Shown piece after piece: positions 1 through 13,000 of a stretch of DNA of 64,000 nucleotides; positions within the stretch are counted from its first letter, which is position 1; every line of letters starts with the position of its first letter. Location of the stretch: assembly GCF_932274485.2 (NCBI RefSeq), contig NC_065881.2:54508702-54572701 (forward strand), in the 5' to 3' direction. The notes beneath the pieces were generated by a model that saw only the letters and a program-made list of their open reading frames with translations, was not told the DNA's origin and did no database searches. The position numbers were made by a program, and so were the translations under genes. Source of the DNA: Patella vulgata (lineage: Eukaryota > Mollusca > Gastropoda > Patellidae).

Positions 1-345
1 GAAACGAAGTGGGATTTATCTGGAATTTCTGCACCACCTGGGCTAATGAAGACTGGCATACGTCGTGAAGTGTATTAGTGTACTGTTAGGAACATTTTGC
101 CCCGGCAGCTGTGTTTCCGTCTAGGTTTCTTATATTATACATACTAGCGAACGTGAACAAGGGACCTCGGAGTCAATTTTATCCCATCCGAACGACTAGA
201 CGCTGCTCAATGCTCCGTTCAGCGGCACTGACAAGGGGAAATAACGCTGAAAAATCTTGATAAAATTTCTCGGCCAACATACGCGGATCTAACCCGGGAC
301 TGCATTGGTTAGTAACTCCGCGCCTTACTCTCCGAGACACCATAT
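1..345 (-). repeat. SINE family A copy (tRNA-like head), inverted
   Basis: The block GGGCTAATGAAGAC, the TCCGAACGACTAGAC block and CTAACCCGGGACTGC recur in the other family A copies. Read on the minus strand it starts with a tRNA-like head (box B-like GGTTCGAT at the expected place in better copies) and ends in GTTAAACCC plus an A/T-rich tail. This copy is cut by the window edge and diverged. Confidence 0.6.
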
Positions 346-359
346 TATGGCCCCACCGG

Positions 360-640
360 TTAATAGAAATGAAATGAGGTTTTCTGAACGACGCGGCCTA
401 AAGAAGGTTTGCATACGTCATGCAGTGTGCCATGAGGGTAACTCCGCTTACTCCTCATGGAATTGTAACTGTCCATGAGTGGTTCTATTATGTGCCCGCC
501 AACACACGTCCTATCCAAACGAATGTTCCTTACCAGGTCTAGTACCACTGGCAGGGGGAAACAACGATGAACATTCTCGGGCAACACTGCGAACGAACCC
601 TGGACCTCGGGGTTAGTAAGAGAGCGTCACCGCGGCTTTC
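360..640 (-). repeat. Diverged SINE family A copy
   Basis: Starts with the A-rich tail (GAAATGAAATGAGG) followed by degraded family A blocks (CATACGTCATGCAGTGTGCC, then the GGGGGAAACAACG region). It is a second, more damaged copy beside the one at 1-345. Confidence 0.5.
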
Positions 641-769
641 ATCGGTTAATAATATAATATTGTGAACGGTGTGAACTGAAATAACCAGAGTTTCTCCAAC
701 TCCTGCTTGGTCGTATTAGACTTAATGCTGCGGGAGTCAACCAATAATATGCTGCAATTATTGTCCCAT

Positions 770-1010
770 TTGATATATGAATACTTTGACTGAGTTCGAT
801 GATTAACATTCCCTGCTTAGCTAAGCCGAAATAAGCAATTTCATTGATCGATGCTTTGGCACACGATGATTCTAATTGATTGAGAGTGGTAAATTTTGGT
901 GTATAGATTTATTACATCAACACCATGACTAAATTCGATGGAAAATTATCAACTAAAGTAGCGATAATCGCTATGATTGCGCAGGACTTTGGAACACAAT
1001 AACCCTGCTT
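770..1010 (+). repeat. Fragment of the CCCCC-start tandem repeat family
   Basis: Contains TGACTGAGTTCGATGATTAA, the TAAGCAATTTCATTG block and GGTGTATAG, which match the monomers at 31255-32240. It has neither of that family's ends. The rest of 641-3342 holds only AT-rich sequence, a C-rich stretch at 1110-1170 and the inverted-repeat element listed next. Confidence 0.55.
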
Positions 1011-1390
1011 TTAAACTATGGAAGACCAAACAGCTCTTTATTTAATGTTCTTAGTTTAATGCATAGCACTTAATTCCTTACTTTCAAATACCCTTATAGA
1101 GAAATACCTCCACCACCCCACCACCCTCTGGTACCGCCATCAAATAGCCCCCCCCCCCCTCCTCGCGAACAAATATCCCCGCCGGTCAAATAGTCCAAAT
1201 ACCCACCAGGACAGATCCCTTCATCGACACTGTTTAATGATTTAATTTTAAAACGGAGAAGCGAGGCTAAGACTCGAGTGGCCAGTACGGTGAGTACGAT
1301 CTATGCACAGATCCTGTCAAAACTACAACTATTGATAACGTCGCTCAAAATAAAGTAATTTGAATGAAATTTTCTATTTTTAAAATATTA

Positions 1391-1985
1391 TATCGCGGAG
1401 AAAAGGTTTACACCGCGGAGAAAAGTTTTCTCCAGTGGAAATAATGCTCCTTTGATAATTATGTACACTTTCTGACATGAAACCTTGTAACGGGGGTGTT
1501 ACGCCTTTTAAATCTCACCATACTGATCTGTGGGCTATATTTTTATTTTTTACCCGCTTAACGTTATCCACATGAACGTAACTTATGTTTACATGTTTAC
1601 ATAAAACCGGATATTCACCAGCACAATTTAATATATAGACCCTTGAAGCAGATAAAATGGGACTGCTGTGTCTTAAGTTAACATACAAAGCCAGAACCGT
1701 GATAATGATATAACTATATCGATGCACAATAATAAAACCTTGAAAACTACTATGGCCTTTTAGTGCCATACCTTGATTTATACATTTTTCTTGAAATTTA
1801 CCACATATGAGAAATCGCAGTGAATCCGAAAAACATTTCCACTGGAGAAAACTTTTCTGCGCGGTGTAAACCTTTTCTACGCGATATAAACCTTTTCTCC
1901 GTGGTGTAAACCTTTTCTCCGTGTAAACCTTTGCTCCGCGGTGTAAACATTTTCACCGAGGTGTAAACCTTTCCTCCGCTGTAAA
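1391..1985. repeat. Inverted-repeat element with short tandem repeats at its ends
   Basis: Left end (1391-1442): GGAGAAAAGGTTTACACCGC followed by GGAGAAAAGTTTTCTCCAGTGG. Right end (1830-1985) carries the reverse complement, then a tandem array of a unit of about 20 bases built on GGTGTAAACCTTTTCTCC, five to seven diverged copies. The core between is AT-rich and has no clear gene. Likely a non-autonomous DNA element whose one end has expanded. Confidence 0.5.
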
Positions 1986-3342
1986 GATACCAAAAAACAA
2001 ACAACGACTATACTATATTTAATTTAAAGAGTCATTATCAGCGAATAAATAAAATAAAAAATATGAAAAGTTCAAGTTCTTTATCTATTTTAATAGATGT
2101 AAAATACTGAATCAATGGACACCAAACTCTACCTTCTGTCCTTGTTAATTTCATCAGTTTCAATCGGCAAGAACTCGAATTTTTAAAGCTATTATTAACA
2201 TCTGACGATGATCTGATTGTGTGATGCGCACCTTTTGTATTGAATTAATATGTATTATGAAAGTCACGATATCAAACTATTTCGATTTTGAAATATTAAA
2301 AGACATTTAAAACAAAATTGACACATTGGTTTATTCAACCCACTATAGAAATATCTTAATGATTTATTGGCGTGATTCATGTAATAACATGAACACATTT
2401 TCAAATTTGAATCGGATCCTGTTTTATCATTTTTTTTCTATGAATTAAAAGAATGCATGAATGGATATCGCACATCTCAATTAATAAAATATGACTTGGT
2501 TACATTATTTGGTTTATTTAATGGTTTCATCTAACTCCAGGATATCCGCCAGACAGGCATTAGCATCAATAAAAATTTAATTAAGTTTCAAACGAAAATA
2601 TACAATTTGTCGAAATAATAATATTTAATAACTTTAAATAAGAAGGATTATTTTCATTCCACACCAGTTTGTGGTAGCACGAAACAATAATATAAGAAAT
2701 AAAAATTATAATGTATGGTGATATGAGAAGCATTACAGAGTTATGCTATGGGACAAGAACAGGGCCTTTAGTTTTTTTACATTTAGACCAGTAAATCTAT
2801 GGAACAGACCCACTAGGACCTGGAATAAATTTGCAGAAAGCTGGATTCAACTGTTTTTGTATCTAGGGTACTTGCTTATCAAAAAACCAAAAATCTTCCA
2901 AAATCGGATTTGCGGGTCTATGCGAAAATCGATAATCAATCCAAGATGGCGGACGACGACGTGAAATGGCTTAAAATGCTAAATATCTCGGAAAGGAAGC
3001 GTTTTAGACCATATAAATGTACTATGAGTTAATATAAAAGTGATACCACTGAATCAGATGATGGGGTCAAATTGTTGCTATGACGTCATAGTGGCGTCAT
3101 AACGCAATATCGAGTCAGAAAAGGAAGTAATTAAATATAAAGTGACGTCATAACGCAATTTCGAGTCAGAAAATAAACAAATTGAATAGAAATGGATTTT
3201 AATAAATTAAAGTAAGAATAAATGGAGGTACTATCACACTTTATATATTAAGTGTCTTATTTAAATCATACCGGTCTTCCTTAGCCCAGTCGTAGAAAAA
3301 CAGTAGGAGGTTAAACCCCATTTCATTTATTTAAATTATACA

Positions 3343-5054
3343 CTATGGAATGTCAGGTAGTGCATCATTATCCTCTCCATCTGCATTAATATCGGGTTTA
3401 ATGCTATTATCACAACTGTCCGTTTGACACGAACCACATGCGCTAGTGCAGGAGAGTCCGTATCGTCGTCACCCACATCTCATACTGGCACAGTGTGTGA
3501 TGCAGTTACAGTGAACTATTCTCAATAATTCGTCAGGTGCATGAAGTTGATCAGTCATGATTGGTAAAAGTACGAGTTTATCATTAGACATGTTCCATCC
3601 CCAATCAGTCACCACCATATCACCAGATACAGCCTTCCAAGTCATTATTTGGTGATATGTTCTCAAGCTGTGAAATATCGTCGCAGACGCAGTCGGGGGC
3701 AACCGTTCAGGCGTGACAACGTTTTTCGACGAGAAGACCTTGCTTGTCAGCTGATTATGGCGTAATTTCGCTAAACTTTCTTCTTTGCTGTTGAATAACG
3801 TGAGCATTGCTTCACAGTCAGCTTTCGAAATTTCCTCCACATTCTTGCCACTAGTAGTGAACAAATCCGCAGATTTTCCTAGTTTAGTGGATTTCATAAG
3901 TTTGGAGAACGCCGTCGACTTCCCAATTCCGAAAATCCTTGATGTTGTGTCACACCCTGTAAAAGCGTGTAGAAACAGTAGTCGCTTACAAACACGTTCT
4001 CCCAGGATTTGTCTTACCAATGCTATATCATAAACCTTAATGTTTTTTGCTTCTTTGTCCGTCCGAAAGTATAGTTTTTCTGACTCTACTGGGTCTTTTA
4101 AGTGGTACAACAGTAGAACTAGGAGATCAGTGTCCTCACCAATCACAGTTGTGGAATGTATCAGCGCCGTGTTCACTGCCTCCAGTACAATGTCTAGGTC
4201 TGCATCTCCATTAGCATGGACAACTTGCCCTCCAGCTTTCTTAATCTCTGTTCCTAAAATCGTAATGAAGAACTGTTTGTTGGACGAATTAGACAGAAAT
4301 TCTTCCTTTTTTCCGTGAAATATGCTATCGATAGTAAAGTGTACTTTATTAGCTTTACAGGGATGCCGCCGTTCTTGTGTACAATATTTGGTCGTTGGTC
4401 CACTGACGTAGCCATCAAAGACGATCGTTGTTTTATCTAGACCATACTTATCCAAGAGTTTCACATACGACTTTATTATTGAACCATAAGAACTATCTGG
4501 TGTCCATTTGATACGGTGCAGTAATGAACCACCGTCCATAACATACCAGTCAGTGCTTGGTATATAATCTAAAATGGCTTTGTTGTCTTCAACTTCTTCA
4601 TTGTGAATAGACTTTGCGAGGGCTTGCAACAGTGCTGGTTTGTCGGGCGCCCTCATCACGTTTTTCTTTCAAACAAAGAAGTAGGGAACGGACAAAGTTC
4701 GTACTCCATGGCACCACTAAGTGACACTTCACCAGTCTGCGATACTACAAGAAGGCGTTGGAATAATGCAATTGGATTAATAGATCTATCTTCGTCTATT
4801 TTCAAGCTGGCAGTAGAAGCCATTGTAACGGCACGATCTTTACGCTTGAATGAGTAAGAGAAGACTTGTTGTCCTACCATTTTTTCCATAATTCTCCTGC
4901 CCACTTCTTTAAACTCAGTAACGTTCACTTTTGGATTGGCTTCCAAACCAGAGATGATATTCCTCAAAGAGGGATATGTGATCAAAGGCGGATAGTCGTT
5001 GAAGGTGGTGGTCGTTTTAATTATAAATATCGCGCGGTATGTGTGTAATAACAT
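3343..5054 (-). mobile_element. Decayed selfish-element gene: PIN/FEN-1-like nuclease with Cys-rich tail
   Basis: A largely open minus-strand reading of about 550 codons in two overlapping frames, with a further interruption near the C-terminus; an inactive relic. The nuclease-like core reads DWYVMDGGSLLHRIKW, TTIVFDGYVSGPTTKYC, GDADLDIVLEA, GEDTDLLVLLLYH and HAFTGCDTTSRIFGIGKSTA: spaced acidic residues (D of DGG, D of FDGY, D-D of GDAD, E-D-D of GEDTD) and a GCDT...G.GK turn like FEN-1/XPG helix-hairpin nucleases. The tail has spaced cysteines (HCNCITHCASMRCG, then further C residues) like a CXC zinc domain. XPG-like proteins with Cys-rich modules are known in Academ DNA transposons, so an Academ-type origin is my best guess. 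A multi-copy domesticated host gene is the alternative. No transposase core or terminal repeats were identified. The 3' flank (2900-3180) holds repeated CRE-like TGACGTCA sites. Confidence 0.6.
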
Positions 5055-5082
5055 GTATTGTAATATATAGTGTTGTTGGTCG

Positions 5083-5240
5083 AGAGAAAGGGGGAGAAAT
5101 GGGATTTAAAGTCCATTCGACACAAACTAGGTCATTTCAAGACGAACATAATATGATTCAATTTTATTTCAATAATAGGTCCACAGGCAACCCTACTCCT
5201 TGTCATGTACAAGCGGGGAATGAAAAATGTTGTTAATCAA
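5083..5240 (-). repeat. SINE family B fragment
   Basis: On the minus strand this ends in GTCGAATGGACTTTAAATCCC and a C/T-rich tail, matching the family B copy at 41905-42162 (ATGACCTAGTTTGTGTGGAG and GGACGTTAAACCC). The front part is missing. Confidence 0.5.
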
Positions 5241-5344
5241 CAAATCAGTTTTCTTCAAAATCGTATGACGTAAAATATTTAATGTAGAGGGTTGTGCATG
5301 ACTAAAAATCACCAAATCGACATTTTAATTATCACACAAAGATA

Positions 5345-6352
5345 CACTGTTAAAATTATTATACAGTATTATGTATTTTTACCCTTTTTTAACTGGCAGA
5401 AATATTGCCATCATTATAACTGTATTTTAACATTTCATGTTATTTCACAATCTGTAATGTAACTTTACCTCTAGTTATTATACATCCAAGGTAAATTTAC
5501 ATATCTGTAAATGGAGTACATGTAAACTTATCTTGATGTTAATTTACATAAATTTGTACAATAACATTTAATACAAAAGAATATTGTGTATTTTGACAGA
5601 GTTTATGTATTAATACCTCATAACTATTGTAGAATTATATATTATGTAATTTGCCAAGGTAACATTACTAAAAGGAATGTGTTTGTCCCCGCTTGGCTAA
5701 TTAGTCCTAGGTTCTATCCTGGCGAACACAGGAAGTTTTGCGGAACTTTCAGCCGAGCACGTAACACAACATTCGATATTGTAAAGAAATTGTGTGAGTT
5801 AGTTGTATTTTACGTCCGCTTCCACCGAGGTGATATCGCAAACAATAAAGAAATTAAATGAAATTGGCTTTAATGTGCTACTGTTCTGCTCCTTACAATG
5901 GAAGAGTAGGTGGCATGACACCGTCCAAGCAAAATGTCCCATACAACTCAATGTATTGCATATGCATGTCTTTATCAGCCAGTTCGGTGCATTCGGATTT
6001 TGAATAACCTATTTCTCTAAAATGGACTAAAGTGACTGACAGAACAGTCAATATTTTGCACAAAATTCGATATGTGGTCAAAGGGGGAATAATCGATGTG
6101 ACCACTATTTGACAGTAAATTTACAATTTTCTGTAAAAATAATATTTCAAAAGGCATTTCTGTTAATATACAGCTCATATAATGTAAACTAACATATGGT
6201 TGTATTACTACATTAAATTTGATGTAATTTTACATAAGCCTTGTATTCATATGCATCGACATCGTTTTAAATGTAAGCTAACAAACCATGTGATTTGACA
6301 AATCCTGCACTGTATTTTTACTACTGTAAATATACATATAATTTTAACAGTG
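5345..6352. mobile_element. Non-autonomous Tc1/mariner-type element, TA target site
   Basis: Perfect 15-base terminal inverted repeats, CACTGTTAAAATTAT at the left and its complement ending in AACAGTG at the right, each flanked by TA (5343-5344, 6353-6354). Total 1008 bases. Subterminal stretches such as ATACAGTATTATGTATTTTT and ATGTAATTTTACAT add further inverted symmetry. No transposase is visible. A short stretch like SINE family A (about 5866-5910) lies inside. The TA duplication points to a Tc1/mariner partner (inference). Confidence 0.65.
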
Positions 6353-7032
6353 TATAGTGTGCTTTATAACTTCCCCGTTTCTTTTCAATAACCATAAAGT
6401 GAGGCATATTATGAGTGCATACAAGAAAATTTGTTTTCTCCGAAAATTCTAATTTTAGCCAATCCCTTAATCGGGTCGTGCGCTTACTAAACAATGTAAA
6501 TTGATATGAATGATAATCTGCTATTAATGTTTTGCGCGTTTGGCATTACTATTGAGGCGATGGGATATAAATAGACTATGAATACTATATATACACGCGT
6601 AGCCTATATTTTTGTAATAACCAAAACCCCCGTATTCACTTTTAAAAAAAAAAAATATATAAACAAAAGAAAATTGCTTATATATTTGGGTGAGTTTTAT
6701 ACATTGGTCCATTTTACTCCAGAGCTTTCGGATGAAGTGAGCTATTGAAATGTTTACTAATTTTCAATCTTGTGAAACTGTGTTTTCATTGGGGTTGAAC
6801 AGTTTTCAGTTTGAAATACATATTTTAAGAATTAAAATAGACACACTATTTTCAAACAAGATTGTTTTTTAATGACTCTTCATTCATGTTTGAAATATGG
6901 CCAGAATGTTCGTTTATATGTCAAAAGCGCGTATTCATAACATTAACAACTTCAGGTGAGTTTTGACATCCTAGGATATAGCCAACTTTTAATTACAGGA
7001 TATTTTTATTATTACAGTTTTTTCCTGGAAAC

Positions 7033-10000
7033 ATGCAAGGGAATACTGAATACCATGGCCGTCAACGACTGCGTCCTTGGCTGATATCAAAAGTTGACAG
7101 TCAGAAGTTTCCAGGATTGATGTGGGTTAATAAATCAGAGGGAATGTTCCGGGTACCATGGAAACATGGCGGGAAACAAGATTGGTCAGAACAGAACTCT
7201 TTAATTTTCAAGGTAACGCCCTTCATCGTATACTCAATTTCAAAATAAACTTTTGTTAAAATGTGTTTGGTGGGGGGGGGGGGGGGTATAGCAGTTTATG
7301 TGGATATCACTATCCGTCTTTTGGTACCTTCACACTCTCGTGTAATAATATTTTGCCACCGCCTTGCCTGTTCAACGTAGAATATTGCAATAGCAAATTA
7401 CTTGTTTTGAAATAGATAGATCTCTGGGTGCAGACTGTTGTTTCAATTGAATGTTACAATAGTGAAGCGAGGTAACCCACAGAATTTCAATTATTTCCGA
7501 TATTTAAAGTAAGAGATATTGTACTTCAGTTTTTTGTGAAGGAAAGTTATCCGACCTAGCCAACCGTAATCCTTGATCTTCAATGATTGTCATTCTTGAT
7601 TGACAATCGCCAGTCCGAAGGGGGTAAGAATTGTTAGTCCTCTAGTCTGACAGCCCATATCTTCTGCGAAAAAAATGAAAGGATTTACATCTTTGTTGTA
7701 TTTGTCCACGTTTCTATTAAAGGAATGGGCTATGCATACCGGTAGACACCAAGCAGGCGTTGACAAAGATGATTGGCCTGTATGGAAAACTAGATTTCGA
7801 TGTGCTTTAAACAAATTACCGGATATCGAGGAAGTCAAACAGTTAAGTCAGTTAGATGGAGAAGAACCCTACAGAGTTTACAGATTTCTACAAACAACTA
7901 AAAGTAGTAAGTATTTATAGCGGCCGTAGTGATAAAATCGTAGACTATGTTACTAATCCTGGTAACGGAGCCAAAATTTAATTAAATAGAATCCCCTCTG
8001 ATTGTTTATTTTGTCTTATAGTCCTGTTAATATTACACCGGAAAAGCCAAGAAAACACCACTATCACTGGAAAACAAAGCTGGATATAGGTTAACATGTC
8101 AATTCTCATAATGTATAAACATTTTTCATAAAAAGAAAAAAATATTAATCTTGTAGAGTGTATTCCAGACCGAACCAATGGTAAAACGCCTTGTATAAAG
8201 AGAGAACCAAGCTATCAAAGAATTCCAGAGGGACCAATCAATCTATCTATGTCAAAGGTAGGTTTTCCTCACCTTCATTATAATGTATATCATCAAGGTT
8301 GTAGAATAATTAGGCATATCTCCTTCCCCCCTTAACACTAATTCAATTACTGCACTATCCAAATTTTACTATCTAGTTAAAACTGTTAGATATGAACAAA
8401 TTTTGACTTTGTCATTGTCACTCAACACTATTATATTAAGGAAATCATTAAACGTCAGGTCGTCCATTTATATCTCAAAAATCAAAAATATAGTATATTA
8501 AAACTTGTCTAAAATGCATAAAGATAGCGTTATATGAAATCAACAGAATCCAACTTTAAAGGGTCCTAACTTAATTTAGAATTGGTCTATTTGAACGATT
8601 TTTATTTAAAATGTTCTTTTTAATAAAAGTTTTTTTTATTGTGTATTGTAATAAACTCTGTATTAAATTTTCCCTTTATTAGGCTGCCCCATGCAACCCA
8701 AATTTTCCCTACTGAAAGTTAACTCGACACGGCGAATGTGCACGCCTCAGTGGCTTGTCTCGAAATGATTTCTGGCTAGTCGCGCGGTGGATAACACTCA
8801 GCACAAGAGTCTATGAGTCTATAAATAGCCATCGCACGTGAAATTCTCTACACATCTATCAACTATTACAGCCGTAAAACAATCTATTGTTGACGATTCT
8901 GAATAGCAGTAATATTTAGCTTTTTGGTTATTACAGCAGATTTAGAAATTACGTTCGTTTTATTTTTTAAACTGCTTTATCATTAACTATTCCGTTAGGA
9001 GCGACATCTTTTGGCTTAGTACAAATAATATCTCTGAAACACTCGGATTAGGCAAGAACATGATACTAGCAGTAGTTTCATTTTACTTTTAAAAGGTTCT
9101 TAAAATAATTGTTGAGTTGCCTAACGTGCGTGTTTCTAATTTCAATTTCTTGTTCCAGCTTTCTGTTATGTTTCGTAAAAAGTAATCTTGATTATTCCGG
9201 CCTGTCAATCAGACGGAGAATGGTCGGTAGACTGGTTAAGCGAGACTTATTTTTACTCAGAATTGCCCGGATGTTATGGACGACGCTCGGAACCATTTTC
9301 AGTCTACTATATATTGATGGTTAAAGGGTCATAGCTTATGAAGTACAACATGACCGTTTATTAAGTGACTATAAATGTGCTAAACTGATTTAAAGATGGG
9401 TTCCCGCGTACAAAATGGGTGATTTAATGGTATATATGGAGTAAAAACATATTCAAACTAATTAATTTGTCATAATTTTGCTTCAAATCCTTCTCAAACA
9501 TTGTAATTGCGAAGGAATGTCCTGCTATAAAAATTCGATCAAACCAGGTCATTTTACGTCACGGAACTTACCTCGCTTAGAAGTCAGAGGAGAATTCATT
9601 GCATACATAAGACGATGTTGTCTTTAATCGCTTACTATTTATTACAAATATCGAATCCTAATTAAATTCTCGGATTATACACTAACCGCGTCTTTTTCCG
9701 TCATTTTTATCTCAGAAAGTGTTGTACGTCTAACTCTTCATAAAATTTATCAACTTGTACATCACGCGCTCAATGTTCGCGTGTGACCTTTGACATCACG
9801 CATGCAGAAATTCCTAATCGTCGGGCTGTTGATTAGGGGAACCCTTACATTTTTGTCCTGTATACGCTCCATGAGTGTTTTTCGGGGAATCCAGTATTTT
9901 TCTAGTAAGATTGGATATCTCTACTTTCCATATACATGTATACCAAAATTACCATACTTTTATTGGAAATAACCACCCGATAAATAGTTTTCTGGGAACC

Positions 10001-13000
10001 CATCTTTAAGGCTTGATATATATAATATATATATTGTCGAGATATTTGGAGATATATTTATTTATGGTGGCGCGCCCTACCTTTATGCTGGTATATTGGG
10101 GCTTTAACGGGAAAACATAACAGAAGTCTAATAAAACTTTCCATATTTGAATTATAGAAAATGAGGACTGAAAAGGGATATTTTGATGTTAGTTTAGAAA
10201 ATTAAGATAACAAAATATAGGTTACAAAGTAGCTTGGTTGGGATACCAATCAAACAGTCGCATGTTTTTCAGGAGTTTTATTATAGCGTCCTGTGACTTT
10301 GAATAGTCATGCTTCTGTTTTTGTTTTCAGTATAATCCATCGTGTATACCAGAAACTGTGAGAGATATAAACTTTACCGATCAAGGTAATATTGATATGA
10401 AATAATTCTGATTTAGTAATTTTTTATACGAGAACATTGAAATGTATAGTAACGTGGATTTTATGCACCGGTCAAAAAATTCCTGTGGGTGCTTTTTAGT
10501 TATTATCCGTTCTATGACCAATTTAAACATTAGCGAACCAAGGAATTCTTTTTTTTTTCTCTTTTTTTTAAAGCAATTTATGAGTTAATACTCTTCATAA
10601 CCCAGTAATAGACTAATTATCGATTTCTGACAATTTCAAACAAAGTATGCCCATTTGTTAGGATTTTTCACATTTTTATTTATGTTTGTTATTTTGGCAT
10701 TTTGCAGAAGAAATTAAAGTGCCTATTGCCTTGACATCAGATCTTGGTGATATAGATGTATGTCAGCTTGTTGGTAGTTCACGTCAGAGATCTAGTGTGC
10801 TCCCACAGACTGTTAGTCAAGAAGAGGATATGGACACGACAGGTAAACAATCTAATTCAAGTCAGGTGTTTTATTCGTTCCGTTTATTAGGAAAGTTACA
10901 CCCGTTCCAAATATAATTTTATCACAGAGATTATTGCTACGATAGATGAATAATGAAGGTTTCAACAAACGGAAGTGACGAACGCAAAAGGAAAACACGA
11001 GTTAATCTTCTATATAACTGACTGAAGTGACGAGTGATAACAGATACACGGGCGAATTTCTTCTAACTAATAATTTCTTCGAAGACCAAATACTGTTCTG
11101 CTCCGACTGGGCTAATGAAGACAGGCATACGCCATATTATGTACAGTGTACTGTGAGGGAAATTTTGCCTGGACAGAGGCGCTACAGCCTACTCTTATAT
11201 CGGATTCCAGCCGTCAATGATCTTTTACGTGCTCCTCGATTTTTCGTCCCATCAGAACGACTAGACAGCTGTCCTTGTCAGTCACTCCGTCCTGTACCAA
11301 TGACAACGGGAACCACACTGGAAATCCCGAGATCGAACCAGCGTCTTACTCACTTAGCCACGATGGCTCCGCGCGTACGCGATTGGCTAACTAAGGTCCC
11401 GGGTTCGATTACAGTGTTCGATTCCGGTGGACAAGAATCTATACAGCATGGTTCCCTCTGGGCAGGTCGGGGTGTCTAGTCATTCGAATGGGAAGAAAAA
11501 CGGAGGTACCGTGTACACATTGGCACGCACGTCAAAGAACCATTTTGACGTAAAAGCAGCGCAATTGTACGAGCAAATGTTCCTTATACCCCGATCAGAC
11601 AGGGGTGGCGTCCTTACTACGCTGCTAAGGCGACGGAAAATGGTCTTGGAGCGCGTCAAGATCGCCATAAGCGTGGTAAAAGCGTGGTGGGAACGCCAGA
11701 TATCGTGCTGTGGTCTCCGTGGTCACTATATAATAATCGCCGAGTGACGACGTTTATTTTGAGCATGTTCAAAACAAACGCGGGGTTCTGCGATCTGACC
11801 AGGAGAGTTGTGCAAACACGGCTTTTTTTCAAGTTTGTAATTTTTTGGGACGTTTTCTCGCGTTGTGTTAACGTTTGCCGGCGAACTTGCGCATTTTCTG
11901 GTCGCCGGTCGGTCGCAGCAGTGCAATAAGGACGCCACCCGGGTCTGACGGGGGCATTACAGCACAGATCATTGCGTATGTCCGTCTACATTATCCTGGT
12001 TGGTGCAAAAAAGAAGGGCGTTAAACCCACATTTTCATTTATTTCATGTCCCTTCGTCTCTATTACATATTTTATATATTTCGGGTAATTCTTTTTGTAA
12101 AGACTGTCTGTTTATACAATATATGAATCTCAAAGAGCATATACCATACATTAGTATGTTATTCAGATGGTAGGTTGATGATTGATGAGAAACCATATCC
12201 AACAGATATTACAACAGGTGCCCCAAGAGGTCAACGAATATACAACTTACCACCAAAAATAAACATACAGCAGATACGAGAACCACAAGGTAAATGATTT
12301 AAATATATATTTAGTATAATATAAATACTTAGATTGGTATGTGTTTTTAAAGAATTGTCATATAGACCACGCAGGCTTGTGTGGTCGTCTGGTATAGCGA
12401 CGTAGGACGGTTACCGAGACTCGAGATGTTTCAACTTTAAACCACCACATCAATTTAACTTCCTTTCGTTTAGAACGCCATTAAAAGTGATAATATTTAT
12501 TTTTACGTTATCGTTGATATCTGTGTCTGAGGGCCCCCGTCTAATATCAACTTTCACCATGATTATTAGACACAAAAACAACACAATAATTTTTGATATC
12601 AAACTCCACACGGATATTTAATAAGGAAATTAATATTCTATTTTATTAAATATTTGATTTATTATGTGTATAATATAGCGACAGTGAAACGTAAAAGTAA
12701 AATGTAACTGGTCAATACTCGCTGTCCCGAGAAAAATTCTCCCCAATCCTCTTTCCGTCTGTCAAAAACTACCACATGTCAGTTTCAATATGTCATGAAT
12801 ACTATGTTTAAACGTTAAATGTCATTCCCATTCTTTCATTTACAGACCACGAAATCTTGGTAAGGATACAGTTTCGTCAAAAAGTAGTTGCCCAGTATCA
12901 TGTTACAAACCCACATGGACTTCGTCTTTATTATGGACAAGGGCCCAGTGCCTTTGTTGATCCAAATCAGGTAGGTATCTAATAAGTTCTATTAATTTTC

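Noticed and set aside
11027-11479. A 150-residue open frame
   Set aside because: It lies in a SINE family A copy within IRF intron 5 and matches the repeat, not a gene.
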